A stretch of 58,232 nt of DNA from Ruminococcus sp. (GTDB lineage Bacteria; Bacillota; Clostridia; Lachnospirales; Lachnospiraceae), in assembly GCA_020024635.1 (NCBI GenBank), contig JAHHTL010000010.1:1-58232 (forward strand), read 5' to 3'. A model generated the notes under the pieces. The model saw only the letters and a program-made list of their open reading frames with translations, ran no database searches and was not told the origin of the DNA. Positions within the stretch are counted from its first letter, which is position 1, and every line of letters starts with the position of its first letter. The position numbers and the translations under genes were made by a program. Shown in pieces: positions 23,209-31,643 of this stretch.

Positions 23209-26200
23209 GTGAAAGAATTTTGGAAAAAATTTGCAAGTGTAACAATACAACATAAAAAAGGTATACATATCAGTGCTGTTGGAATGATGTCGATCATGGT
23301 TGTATTTCTTACCGCCTATATGCTGATGGTTCCAGGGACTACGGCAGAAAAAGAGTCGAAAGAGCATCGCCACGATGCTTCTTGTTATGAAGAGTCAAGA
23401 GAGTTGATCTGCACACAAAAGGAACAAGAATCCCATCATCATGAGCCAACATGTTATGAAAAACAAAAGGGTGCATTGCAATGTACAATCGAGGAACATG
23501 ATCATACAGAGGAGTGTTATGTATGGGAGGATGTACTTATCTGTGAAAAAGAGGAATCCGAGGGACATATTCATACAGAGGAATGTTACAAAAACAATCA
23601 AACTTTGATCTGTGAACAACCGGAGAAACTAGAAGTGAAGGAGGATTCACATGTAGAAAACTCCGTACCGCTGGATTTAGAAAAGGAAAACTTGATTAAA
23701 AGTTTTTTGTTGCAATACAAAGATAAAACGAGCAATAGCTGGGTGGAAATTACCAATGAGACAATGGATATCCCAGGGGATGCTACCGTTTTATTATCAA
23801 TCAATTATCATAAACTAGATATTCAGGAATTAAAGGATGCAGGATACCAGGTTGCATATGGATTGCCAGCCCTTCTAAAAGAACCTGTAGCCAGTGGAGA
23901 GTTAAAAGGAGATGGGCAAACAATTGGAAGGATTGAAGTCGATGGGAGGAAGATTATTTTAACCTTTTCTCAGGAGTGGATTTCACAACTGGAAGCAAAT
24001 GGGAATCATGAAATAAGCGGGGAATTTCATGTGGAAAGTCAGTTCGATGGATCACAAATAGAAGGGGATGGACCGGGAACAATTAGCATTGGTGGTTTGC
24101 AAGTTCAAGTTCACTTTGAAAATGAAGTCTCTGCAAAACATGGACGTGTGACTGTAAACAAGAATGCACCAAGTTTAGAAGAGAAAGAAGATGGGTTATA
24201 TTTGACCTATTCGATCCAGGTATCAGTTCCTAAAGGAGCAGCAGACGTTCCAGATGTGAAGGTTGTGGATCGTTTTGCAGAAAACAGCAAGTATGTAAAA
24301 GCATATCTAGGGGTAGATGGAACTGCGAAAGAAACACAAGAAGAAACAAAAAACGCCAACTTAGAAAAGGGACCGATAGAAAAGCTTCAAGCTGGAAAAG
24401 GAAGAGGACAAGTTTACTTAGGAAATGCAAGTTCTTTGGAACAACCAATTCCAGATCCAGCTGGGGAGAGTTTGGTCCAGCCAGGAATTTTAGTTTGGAA
24501 CATTGGGACGATGAAGGCAGAGGAAACGAGAACCCTGACTTATCAAGTGAAGTTGAAAGAAAATTACAAAGCAGTGAATGTAAATGGTAACAATCAGAAG
24601 ATTCAAAATGTGGCAGAAGTATATGCAAAGACCTACTTAAGAGGAGATTCGCAATCACAGTTTGCTCCTAATATTTCAGTAGACATTGTGAAGAAAGTAA
24701 AGAAATTTGTTCCCAATGAAGGAGATGACGGAGGAAAACTTTTTTATGAGATTTTGGTTAGTGCGCCAAACAGCAATTCTTATACAGTCCATAACGTAAA
24801 AGTGGCGGATTCTTTTTCTACAGAAAAATTCACTCCTTATCTAGACTATGAAAAAGAATCATTTCGCGTGTACAAAGGAAAGGAAACGACTGGTTCACCA
24901 GTTCCGTTAGATACGCTAAGACCAAATAACGTAGCAGAAAATCCGAAGATAAAAGCGGAAAGTTCTTCCCAAAAGGGCTTTGATTTGTACATTGGAGATT
25001 TAGAACCTGGAAGTGCAAAAACCATTACCTATACAGTTCTTGTTAAGCCGGGCATTTATGTGGTAGACAATGGACGAATTACCATTGGAAATACGGCAGG
25101 AGCTTATTCCGATGATAAATACGAGGGAGGAAATAAAAAATACAAAGACAGCCATGCAGAATCAGTAATCGGAGAAAAAAATTGGAGCAGAAAGGTAATC
25201 GGAACCTTTAGCAAAGAGGAAAAAACAATTTCCATACCGCACAATGACAAAGTCTATGTCAAAAATGGGGGTCGCTTTGAGGAAGAAAGTCCGAAAGCTG
25301 AAACCTTTCAAGTTCCAAAATTTAGTCAGGAATATCAGGTTCTTGTAAATGAAGAGGGACAATGGGATTTTTCGGAAGTAGAATTTAAAGATACCTTGAA
25401 ACAAGAACAGATGGTACATACAGGCTATGTGAAAATTGAGGCCTATCAAGTAGGAACCCCGGGGGGGGGGCGGACAAACGAAACTTCGGATTCAGAAGCG
25501 ATCGCAACTGTTAAGAAGGGCACATTGCAACAGACAGTATGGTTAAACATTGATCAGCAAAGGTCCTTTGCATTTCAACCGAAAGACTTACAGCTTCAGG
25601 GTCCATGTGCATACTTGTTGACTTATTATTCAACCCTAAAAGATCCAGATAGTTCCTATCACATCCATGTAGATAATGAGTTTCTACTTACTGGCAAGGT
25701 GGTGGGACCAAATGGATCCAAAGTTACCATACCGGGAATTACTGTGGAGCAGGCAGTTGAAGTACAAGGAACAAACCACTATTCCACGGAAAAAATTGCA
25801 TGGTATTATGAAAAACCTTCCGAGCAACCGAGTTCAAAGTGGGGCAAGGGGGCATTGTATTGGGCAATTAAAATAGAAGGAAGTTCGATTCCAAAGAAAT
25901 TCAAGTTGAAGGATACTGTGCAAAAGGATTGGCACAAAATGATAGAAAATGAATCCTTGGTCGGAATATATAAGGGACAGATTCCTCAAGGAAAGAAATT
26001 AACCGATTATAAAAATGTCAAAGAATTTCAAACTATAGCAGGCATGCACCCATTAGAAGGGGTATATAGTAGGAACGAGGATCCATCAAAGGCGTATCGC
26101 TGGGAGATTACGGAGGATAACGGACAGCAACATCTGGTTATAGAATTCCAAGACAGCATACCACTAGAAGAGCAGGAATCCGTGTATGCAATCATTAAGA

Positions 26201-28233
26201 CTTCCCCATCGAAACTTCCAGTATATAAACGGACTTGGATGGATTTTACCAACGAATATGCAACCTATAATCCAAGTTCTGGACAATGGAAAGAGGGAAC
26301 GCCGGTAACGTTGCGAGTTCTGGCAAGGAATAAAATGTTTAAACAAACACAGGGAGCATATACCTATGATGGAAAGAAATGGGAAAAGTTGACAGCTGAT
26401 GGAATACAACATGATGTCAAAAATCTTGCAGTAGAGTTGATCAAAGAGCCAGGAACCTATATTTCTTGGCTGGTACATGTTAACTGGGATGGTTCCATGG
26501 AAGGGATGGCAGAAATTGAGGATCAGTTGCCAGAAGGGGTAGAACTTACCTATGTTAGATATTACTGGATGGCGGAGCATTACAAGAAATCAGGTCAGAC
26601 TTCCCCGGAAATAATAGCAATTCCTGAACTTCAAGGAAATCAGGATTGGGAAGAGAGAACCATGACATACGGATCCCAAACTTGTATCTCCTATTACAAT
26701 CCTCAAACAAGAAAAGTGAAATGGAACGTTGATCATCTCCAAGCAGGTGGGAGAGATGACCGTGCTATAGAATTTCAGGTCGTATGTAAAGTGACCGATA
26801 AAAACGCATTGCTAAGTGGAAAAGAAGTGTCCATGAAGAATTCTGCGTTAGTTACATATAAAGGAAATCAAGAATCAGATTCTGATACCATTACTTTCAA
26901 AAAAGATACATTAACTAAAAAAAGTGTTTACAATAAAGCAGATGGAGGAAATTACTCGTTTAAAATCGAATTGAATCCCTTGGGAGAGGATTTGGTAGTT
27001 GGAAGCGAGACACTGACAGTGATAGATGAGTTAAGTAATACGTTAACGATTGCACCAGAAACGATACGGATAGAGAATCAAGAGACAGGAGAGGATGTGA
27101 CTTCTTCTTGTATCATTCAGAGAAAAACATCAAATGAAAAACAGATTTTGCGTATTACGGTTCCGGATTCCATGAAATTAAAAATTACTTATAAGACATA
27201 TGTAAATGCAAAGCCGGGACAGACTATTCAAATTTCTAATCTAGCACGCTGGGAAGGGTATACTGTCCCACAAAATGGTTCTGTCAATGAGGTGTTTTCT
27301 TATTCAGTCGGAGGTTCCGCAGGCGGAGAGCAAAACCCGAGCCTAAAGATTATCAAACTGGATAAAGATAATGTTGTACAACAACTAGGGGGAGCAGTTT
27401 TTAGTGTACAGGAAATGAGTAAATCACCAGATGGAAGTTGGAAACCAGAAGGACCAATCTATAAAGAGACAACCAACGACCATGGAATTGCTATGTTTTC
27501 AGTGGGAACCCAAGAGAAACGTTGGATGAAGTTCGATACGATTTATTGTTTAAAAGAAGAAGAAGCGCCTAAGGGGTATGTAAAAAATGAGGAGCCGCAT
27601 TATTTTGCAATTCTAAAAGACAAAACGGTAGAAGAACTGAGTTCAGGTTTTAAGGGAGATATTCAAGCATGGTATCTAAGTGCACAGTGTGTCTATTCTG
27701 CCTATAACCAGAAGGGAGAAATTAAGATTGAGAAGACCTTTCATGAAGCAGATGGAACAACTACGAGCACTTCACCAAAAGGAAGTTATGAATTTGGACT
27801 TTTTAAAGACGAAAAGGCAGAGGGGAAACCACTACAGACCCTAACCATTACATATCACAAGGATGGGGTCACTTACCAAAGGAATGGGGAAAAAGTAGAA
27901 GAGCCTACTTTTACAAAATTAGAGGTCAATCCAGAAGTACACTATTATGTGTTTGAATTAGATTCACAAGGACAACCAGTTAAGGAAGGAAAGCTGGCAA
28001 CGATAAATGGAAAAACCTTTGAGGTAACGTATTCAGAAAACGGAATTGTACTAGATCAGACGACACAGGGCAAAGGAACGATTCGAGTTAAGAATACCAC
28101 GAAGCAGTTTGTCCTTCCAGAAACAGGAGGAAAAGGAAGGGGTTGTTATCTTATTTTAGGTGCAATTCTATTGGGAATTACTTCATTTGGATATTTTTAT
28201 CAAACAAAAAAATCAAGGAGAATAAAAAATTGA
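23209..28233 (+). CDS. Giant LPETG-anchored pilus-tip/adhesin protein with poly-G tract
   Basis: A 1674-residue secreted protein starting at GTG with AAGGAG upstream (an ATG just before it runs straight into a stop). A signal segment ('VFLTAYMLMVPGTT') is followed by four His/Cys repeats of the form H-x-H-x4-CY...LxC (about 23365-23625). Then come many repeated Ig-like isopeptide-type domains, a Cna_B-like domain with 'YCLKEEEAPKGY' (E-box-like, about 27330-27620), a pilin-like domain (about 27715-28110) and the sorting signal LPETGG, a hydrophobic helix and a basic tail. Position ahead of the major pilin and its size suggest a tip adhesin. The G10 run at 25461 can shift the frame. The last codons overlap the pilin start (TTGA). 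Confidence 0.9.
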   Translation: MKEFWKKFASVTIQHKKGIHISAVGMMSIMVVFLTAYMLMVPGTTAEKESKEHRHDASCYEESRELICTQKEQESHHHEPTCYEKQKGALQCTIEEHDHTEECYVWEDVLICEKEESEGHIHTEECYKNNQTLICEQPEKLEVKEDSHVENSVPLDLEKENLIKSFLLQYKDKTSNSWVEITNETMDIPGDATVLLSINYHKLDIQELKDAGYQVAYGLPALLKEPVASGELKGDGQTIGRIEVDGRKIILTFSQEWISQLEANGNHEISGEFHVESQFDGSQIEGDGPGTISIGGLQVQVHFENEVSAKHGRVTVNKNAPSLEEKEDGLYLTYSIQVSVPKGAADVPDVKVVDRFAENSKYVKAYLGVDGTAKETQEETKNANLEKGPIEKLQAGKGRGQVYLGNASSLEQPIPDPAGESLVQPGILVWNIGTMKAEETRTLTYQVKLKENYKAVNVNGNNQKIQNVAEVYAKTYLRGDSQSQFAPNISVDIVKKVKKFVPNEGDDGGKLFYEILVSAPNSNSYTVHNVKVADSFSTEKFTPYLDYEKESFRVYKGKETTGSPVPLDTLRPNNVAENPKIKAESSSQKGFDLYIGDLEPGSAKTITYTVLVKPGIYVVDNGRITIGNTAGAYSDDKYEGGNKKYKDSHAESVIGEKNWSRKVIGTFSKEEKTISIPHNDKVYVKNGGRFEEESPKAETFQVPKFSQEYQVLVNEEGQWDFSEVEFKDTLKQEQMVHTGYVKIEAYQVGTPGGGRTNETSDSEAIATVKKGTLQQTVWLNIDQQRSFAFQPKDLQLQGPCAYLLTYYSTLKDPDSSYHIHVDNEFLLTGKVVGPNGSKVTIPGITVEQAVEVQGTNHYSTEKIAWYYEKPSEQPSSKWGKGALYWAIKIEGSSIPKKFKLKDTVQKDWHKMIENESLVGIYKGQIPQGKKLTDYKNVKEFQTIAGMHPLEGVYSRNEDPSKAYRWEITEDNGQQHLVIEFQDSIPLEEQESVYAIIKTSPSKLPVYKRTWMDFTNEYATYNPSSGQWKEGTPVTLRVLARNKMFKQTQGAYTYDGKKWEKLTADGIQHDVKNLAVELIKEPGTYISWLVHVNWDGSMEGMAEIEDQLPEGVELTYVRYYWMAEHYKKSGQTSPEIIAIPELQGNQDWEERTMTYGSQTCISYYNPQTRKVKWNVDHLQAGGRDDRAIEFQVVCKVTDKNALLSGKEVSMKNSALVTYKGNQESDSDTITFKKDTLTKKSVYNKADGGNYSFKIELNPLGEDLVVGSETLTVIDELSNTLTIAPETIRIENQETGEDVTSSCIIQRKTSNEKQILRITVPDSMKLKITYKTYVNAKPGQTIQISNLARWEGYTVPQNGSVNEVFSYSVGGSAGGEQNPSLKIIKLDKDNVVQQLGGAVFSVQEMSKSPDGSWKPEGPIYKETTNDHGIAMFSVGTQEKRWMKFDTIYCLKEEEAPKGYVKNEEPHYFAILKDKTVEELSSGFKGDIQAWYLSAQCVYSAYNQKGEIKIEKTFHEADGTTTSTSPKGSYEFGLFKDEKAEGKPLQTLTITYHKDGVTYQRNGEKVEEPTFTKLEVNPEVHYYVFELDSQGQPVKEGKLATINGKTFEVTYSENGIVLDQTTQGKGTIRVKNTTKQFVLPETGGKGRGCYLILGAILLGITSFGYFYQTKKSRRIKN
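23365..23625 (+). repeat. Four tandem His/Cys peptide repeats in the adhesin N-terminus
   Basis: Four units of about 20-26 residues, each 'H-x-H-x(3-4)-C-Y ... L-x-C' (for example 'HRHDASCY' to 'LIC', 'HHHEPTCY' to 'LQC', 'HDHTEECY' to 'LIC', 'HIHTEECY' to 'LIC'). The spacing of two His and two Cys is suggestive of metal binding or disulfide pairing on the cell surface. Such repeats recur in surface proteins of Lachnospiraceae but have no established role that I know. Confidence 0.75.
25461..25470 (+). repeat. Poly-G (G10) homopolymer inside the adhesin gene
   Basis: Ten consecutive G residues preceded by CCCC, at about codon 751 of 1674. In the given sequence the frame is intact (V-G-T-P-G-G-G-R-T). 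Loss of one G leads to TAA at 25544-25546 and gain of one G to TAA at 25512-25514, both removing the LPETG anchor. No other G or C run of this length was noticed in this AT-rich window. Confidence 0.9.
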
Positions 28234-29765
28234 AACAAATAAAAAAAATCTGTCTGTTCTTTTTTATCGCTATTTTTATGGTGCCAATGGGGGCTAAAGC
28301 ATTGGCAGAAGAAAATGATACATACACGATTACAATTCAAAATGCCGGCAATCATACCTATGAAGCATATCAAATTTTCTCGGGACGATTAGATATGCTG
28401 GAGGTAAATGATGGAACGTCAACACCAGTACTCACAGATATTTTGTGGGGAGAAGGGGTCAATGGCGCACAGTTGCTACAAGCATTGCAAAAGCAGGCTG
28501 AATTTGTAAATTGTAACAGTGCGGCAGATGTAAGTAAAGTATTATCCGACAAAAATACAAATGAGCAGTTGGCTAAAAAATTCGCGAAATTAGCAGGACA
28601 ACATTTGAAAAATCCAACAGGAACCTTTTCAAGTGGAAAGCCTAGTACAATCTCAAATTTGAAAGCGGGATATTACCTCATCAAAGATCAAGAAGGTTCG
28701 GTACAAGGACATGAGGCATATACAGATTTCGTGCTAAGAGTTGTAAAAAATACGCAGTTTACTCCGAAAACAACAAAGGTTCCAAGTGTATCAAAAAAGG
28801 TGAAGGAAAATTCAAATCAGAGCTGGGGAAAAAGAGCGGATGATTCTATTGGTTCCGCTGTTTCCTTTCAGTTGATAGGAACACTCCCAGACCACTTAGA
28901 AAATTATGAGACTTATCAGTATGTGTTTCATGATACGTTATCCAAAGGAATGGAGTTCCAGCCAGATACGGTTCGAGTTTATGTGAAGAATGACGGAACA
29001 GACACTGAAGTGGCGAAAGCAAACTATCAGGTTTTGACAACAGGTCTCAGCGATTCGTGTACCTTTGAGATTCGTTTTGATAACTTAAAGCAAGTATCTG
29101 GATTAGACAGCGGCAGTCAGATTGTGGTTGAATATGCGGCAACATTAACGGAAGATGCAGTGATTGCAGGAGCAGGCAATCCCAATGAAGTGTATCTGGA
29201 ATTCTCGAATAACCCAAATGGTGCGCAGACAGGAAAAACACCGAAAGATCAGGTGGTGGTGTTTACCTATGAGCTGGTTGTGAATAAAAAAGATGAGAAA
29301 GATCATGTTTTAAGTGGGGCAGCATTTTCGTTATATCAGAAAAAGGAGAGTCAATGGACGCTTGTGAAATCGATTGAGGCTGGGGAAACAACGTCGTTTC
29401 GATTCAAAGGGCTGGATGCAGGACAATATAAATTAGTGGAAACAAAAGCGCCGGCAGGATATAATAAGGTGGAAGATCTTATTTTTACGATTCGAGCGGT
29501 GTATGAAGAACGGCAAGAGGTACTTCTTAAGAGTATACAGATTGTAGATGAAGAGGGACGCGATATTAGTACTTCGGATGGAATCTTTCGAGTAAATTTA
29601 AGGCCGGATCCTAACAATCACAATATTGTGACCGATGTGATCAATAAGAAGGGGTCTACACTTCCGCAAACAGGAGGAAGAGGAACAAAAGGTCTTTATG
29701 CAGTAGGTGGACTTCTCATTGTTGTAGCATTGATTGGATTCATAAAAAAAAGGAAACATAAGTAA
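28230..29765 (+). CDS. Major pilin (isopeptide-forming fimbrial protein, LPQTG)
   Basis: A 511-residue secreted pilin starting at TTG (28230) with AAGGAG upstream. The ORF could be read from an ATG at 28143, but that lies inside the adhesin gene. The product has a Sec signal peptide ('ICLFFFIAIFMVPMGAKALA'), an N-terminal pilin domain, a D2-type isopeptide domain (about residues 170-340, 'VYLEFSNNPN'), a Cna_B domain with the canonical E-box 'YKLVETKAPAGY', and the sorting signal LPQTGG plus a hydrophobic helix and 'KKRKHK' tail. Lysines upstream of the D2 domain ('TPKTTKVPSVSKK') may serve as polymerisation nucleophile. The TTG overlaps the adhesin stop (TTGA), giving coupled translation. 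Confidence 0.93.
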   Translation: MKQIKKICLFFFIAIFMVPMGAKALAEENDTYTITIQNAGNHTYEAYQIFSGRLDMLEVNDGTSTPVLTDILWGEGVNGAQLLQALQKQAEFVNCNSAADVSKVLSDKNTNEQLAKKFAKLAGQHLKNPTGTFSSGKPSTISNLKAGYYLIKDQEGSVQGHEAYTDFVLRVVKNTQFTPKTTKVPSVSKKVKENSNQSWGKRADDSIGSAVSFQLIGTLPDHLENYETYQYVFHDTLSKGMEFQPDTVRVYVKNDGTDTEVAKANYQVLTTGLSDSCTFEIRFDNLKQVSGLDSGSQIVVEYAATLTEDAVIAGAGNPNEVYLEFSNNPNGAQTGKTPKDQVVVFTYELVVNKKDEKDHVLSGAAFSLYQKKESQWTLVKSIEAGETTSFRFKGLDAGQYKLVETKAPAGYNKVEDLIFTIRAVYEERQEVLLKSIQIVDEEGRDISTSDGIFRVNLRPDPNNHNIVTDVINKKGSTLPQTGGRGTKGLYAVGGLLIVVALIGFIKKRKHK

Positions 29766-29792
29766 ACAAAAAAAGAAGACAAAAAGAAAAGA

Positions 29793-29826
29793 GTAAGGGC
29801 AGAAAGTTAAAATTTTTTGCCCTTAC
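29793..29826 (+). terminator. Stem-loop between major pilin and class C sortase
   Basis: GTAAGGGCA (29793-29801) pairs with TGCCCTTAC (29818-29826), extended inward by A-T and G-T pairs. No T-run follows, so it may be an mRNA processing or partial termination site that keeps sortase expression below that of the pilin. Confidence 0.5.
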
Positions 29827-29851
29827 GATATACAACCATAAGGAGAGCGTT

Positions 29852-30697
29852 ATGAAATGGCTAAAAAAAAATAGATCGACTGTAATATTGACGGGAATCT
29901 TTCTCATAGGACTCTCCTTATTGCTGTATCCAAGTGTGAGTGATTTTTACAATTCCTTGCATCAGTCAAGAGCAATAGCCGGGTATACAAAGGAAGTAGA
30001 GCAAATGAAAGAGGAAGAGTATGAAACGCTGTGGACAAAAGCACAAGAGTATAACAAAACACTGGAATCGGATTCCTTTCGTTGGATTTTAAATGAAGAA
30101 GAAAAAGAAAAGTACGAACAGCTTTTAAATGTATCCCCTTTGGGGATTATGTGCTATATTGATATTCCCAAAATACAACTGGAGCTTCCGGTGTATCATG
30201 GAGTGGATGAGGCGGTTCTGCAAACGGCGATTGGACACATTACAGGATCGTCTCTTCCGGTAGGTGGGGAAAGTACACATTGTGTGTTATCTGGACATAG
30301 AGGTTTGCCCTCTGCCAAATTATTTACAAATTTAGATGAACTTGAAAAAGGGGACTATTTTATACTTCATACCTTAAATAAGAGTTTGTTCTATGAAGTG
30401 GATCAAATTCTGATCGTGGAACCAGAGGATTTATTGGCATTGGAAATTGAAGAAGGAAAGGACTTCTGTACGCTTGTGACTTGCACCCCATATGGTGTCA
30501 ATTCCCATCGTCTTCTGGTAAGAGGACACCGAATATCGAGGATTGCTGCACAGGAAGGCAATCTTATGGCAGATGCAGTAAGGATAGATGCGATGGGCAT
30601 TGTGGTTCCTATTTTGATAGGGGTTTTATTGATTTGGATCGGAATCATATGTTTCAAACAAAAAAAGAAAAAGAACAAGGAGGCGAATAAGCCGTGA
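29852..30697 (+). CDS. Class C pilus-polymerising sortase
   Basis: A 281-residue sortase C: an N-terminal membrane helix ('TVILTGIFLIGLSLLLYP'), a helical lead segment, the catalytic domain with H149 in 'LSGHRGLP', C211 in 'TLVTCTPYGVNSHRL' and R220, and a C-terminal membrane helix followed by Lys residues. The TCTPYGVNSHRLLVRG block is diagnostic for pilin polymerases, which link pilins through an isopeptide bond to the sorting-signal threonine. I could not identify the usual DP(W/F/Y) lid motif with confidence. It follows the major pilin and overlaps the minor pilin start by four bases (GTGA). AGGAG precedes the ATG. Confidence 0.95.
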   Translation: MKWLKKNRSTVILTGIFLIGLSLLLYPSVSDFYNSLHQSRAIAGYTKEVEQMKEEEYETLWTKAQEYNKTLESDSFRWILNEEEKEKYEQLLNVSPLGIMCYIDIPKIQLELPVYHGVDEAVLQTAIGHITGSSLPVGGESTHCVLSGHRGLPSAKLFTNLDELEKGDYFILHTLNKSLFYEVDQILIVEPEDLLALEIEEGKDFCTLVTCTPYGVNSHRLLVRGHRISRIAAQEGNLMADAVRIDAMGIVVPILIGVLLIWIGIICFKQKKKKNKEANKP

Positions 30698-31611
30698 AGA
30701 AAATAAGAGGATTAATCGTATGTTTAATTTTGGGAGTGTTTTCGACGCTTTGTGTTCAGGCAGAAGAGGAGGATAGAGTGGGCGAAGAAACGAGTTTGAC
30801 GTTGAATTGTGAATATGGACAGGGAGTGTTTTCCCTGTACAAAGTGGCTGAATTCTCTGAAACGGGCAAATTTCATGTGGAAGAACCTTTTGCAAATTAT
30901 CAGATTCAACTGGAGGAATTAGACAGTGAAGATTGGAGAGCGTTAGCAGAAACTTTGGAAGGATATGTAAAAAGGGATCACATAGAACCTCTCGATCAGC
31001 GGGAAACCGATGCAAAAGGCAACATCGAATGGAGGCAACTCGAAAAGGGATTATATTTGGCATTAGGAGAACAAACAAAAGACGATTCGTTTCTTTATAC
31101 CCCAATGCCGACACTTATAACATTGCCAAACAGGACCCCAGACGGAGAATGGAACAATCATGTTTCGGTATCTTTGAAATATGAGAAAGAGGATATTTTT
31201 CAAGAACAAGAAATTGACTTTCAAGTAATAAAAATTTGGAAGAATGAAGATAATACAAAGAATCGTCCAGAAAATATTACAGTGCAACTTTTAAAAGATG
31301 AAAGTGTATATGATACCATAGAATTAAACAAAGAAAATAACTGGTCCTATCAGTGGGAAGGCTTACCACTGCAAGCTTCATGGTCAGTAGTGGAAAAAGA
31401 AGTTCCACCCAATTATACTGTTACGTCCACAAGGGAAGGAAACCAGTTTATACTTACCAATACAAAGAAGCCCGCAAAACCGACGGAGGATAAACACCAA
31501 GAGATTCCTCAAAAACTGCCACAGACGGGACAGTTATGGTGGCCGGTTCCAGTGCTTGCTATATTAGGAGCCATTCTGTTTGTGATAGGATACAAAAAAT
31601 ATAAAAAATAA
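30694..31611 (+). CDS. Minor/anchor pilin with Cna_B domain (LPQTG)
   Basis: A 305-residue secreted protein starting at GTG, overlapping the sortase stop, with AAGGAGG upstream. It has a signal peptide ('GLIVCLILGVFSTLCVQAEE'), an N-terminal pilin-type domain, a Cna_B domain (about residues 170-255, 'VIKIWKNEDNTKNRPENITV'), then LPQTG, a hydrophobic helix and 'KKYKK'. The Cna_B domain follows the pattern 'W-D ... RP--I-V-L ... W-Y-W--LP' seen in basal pilins. A role as base or shaft-decorating pilin linked to the wall is inferred from size and position. Confidence 0.9.
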   Translation: MKKIRGLIVCLILGVFSTLCVQAEEEDRVGEETSLTLNCEYGQGVFSLYKVAEFSETGKFHVEEPFANYQIQLEELDSEDWRALAETLEGYVKRDHIEPLDQRETDAKGNIEWRQLEKGLYLALGEQTKDDSFLYTPMPTLITLPNRTPDGEWNNHVSVSLKYEKEDIFQEQEIDFQVIKIWKNEDNTKNRPENITVQLLKDESVYDTIELNKENNWSYQWEGLPLQASWSVVEKEVPPNYTVTSTREGNQFILTNTKKPAKPTEDKHQEIPQKLPQTGQLWWPVPVLAILGAILFVIGYKKYKK

Positions 31612-31643
31612 TGTCAATAGGCGAAAAGTGTAAGGGTGATGTT

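Noticed and set aside
28143..28229. Extension of the major pilin from ATG 28143
   Set aside because: The segment lies in another frame of the adhesin's membrane anchor, and the AAGGAG before TTG 28230 plus the signal peptide fix the start.
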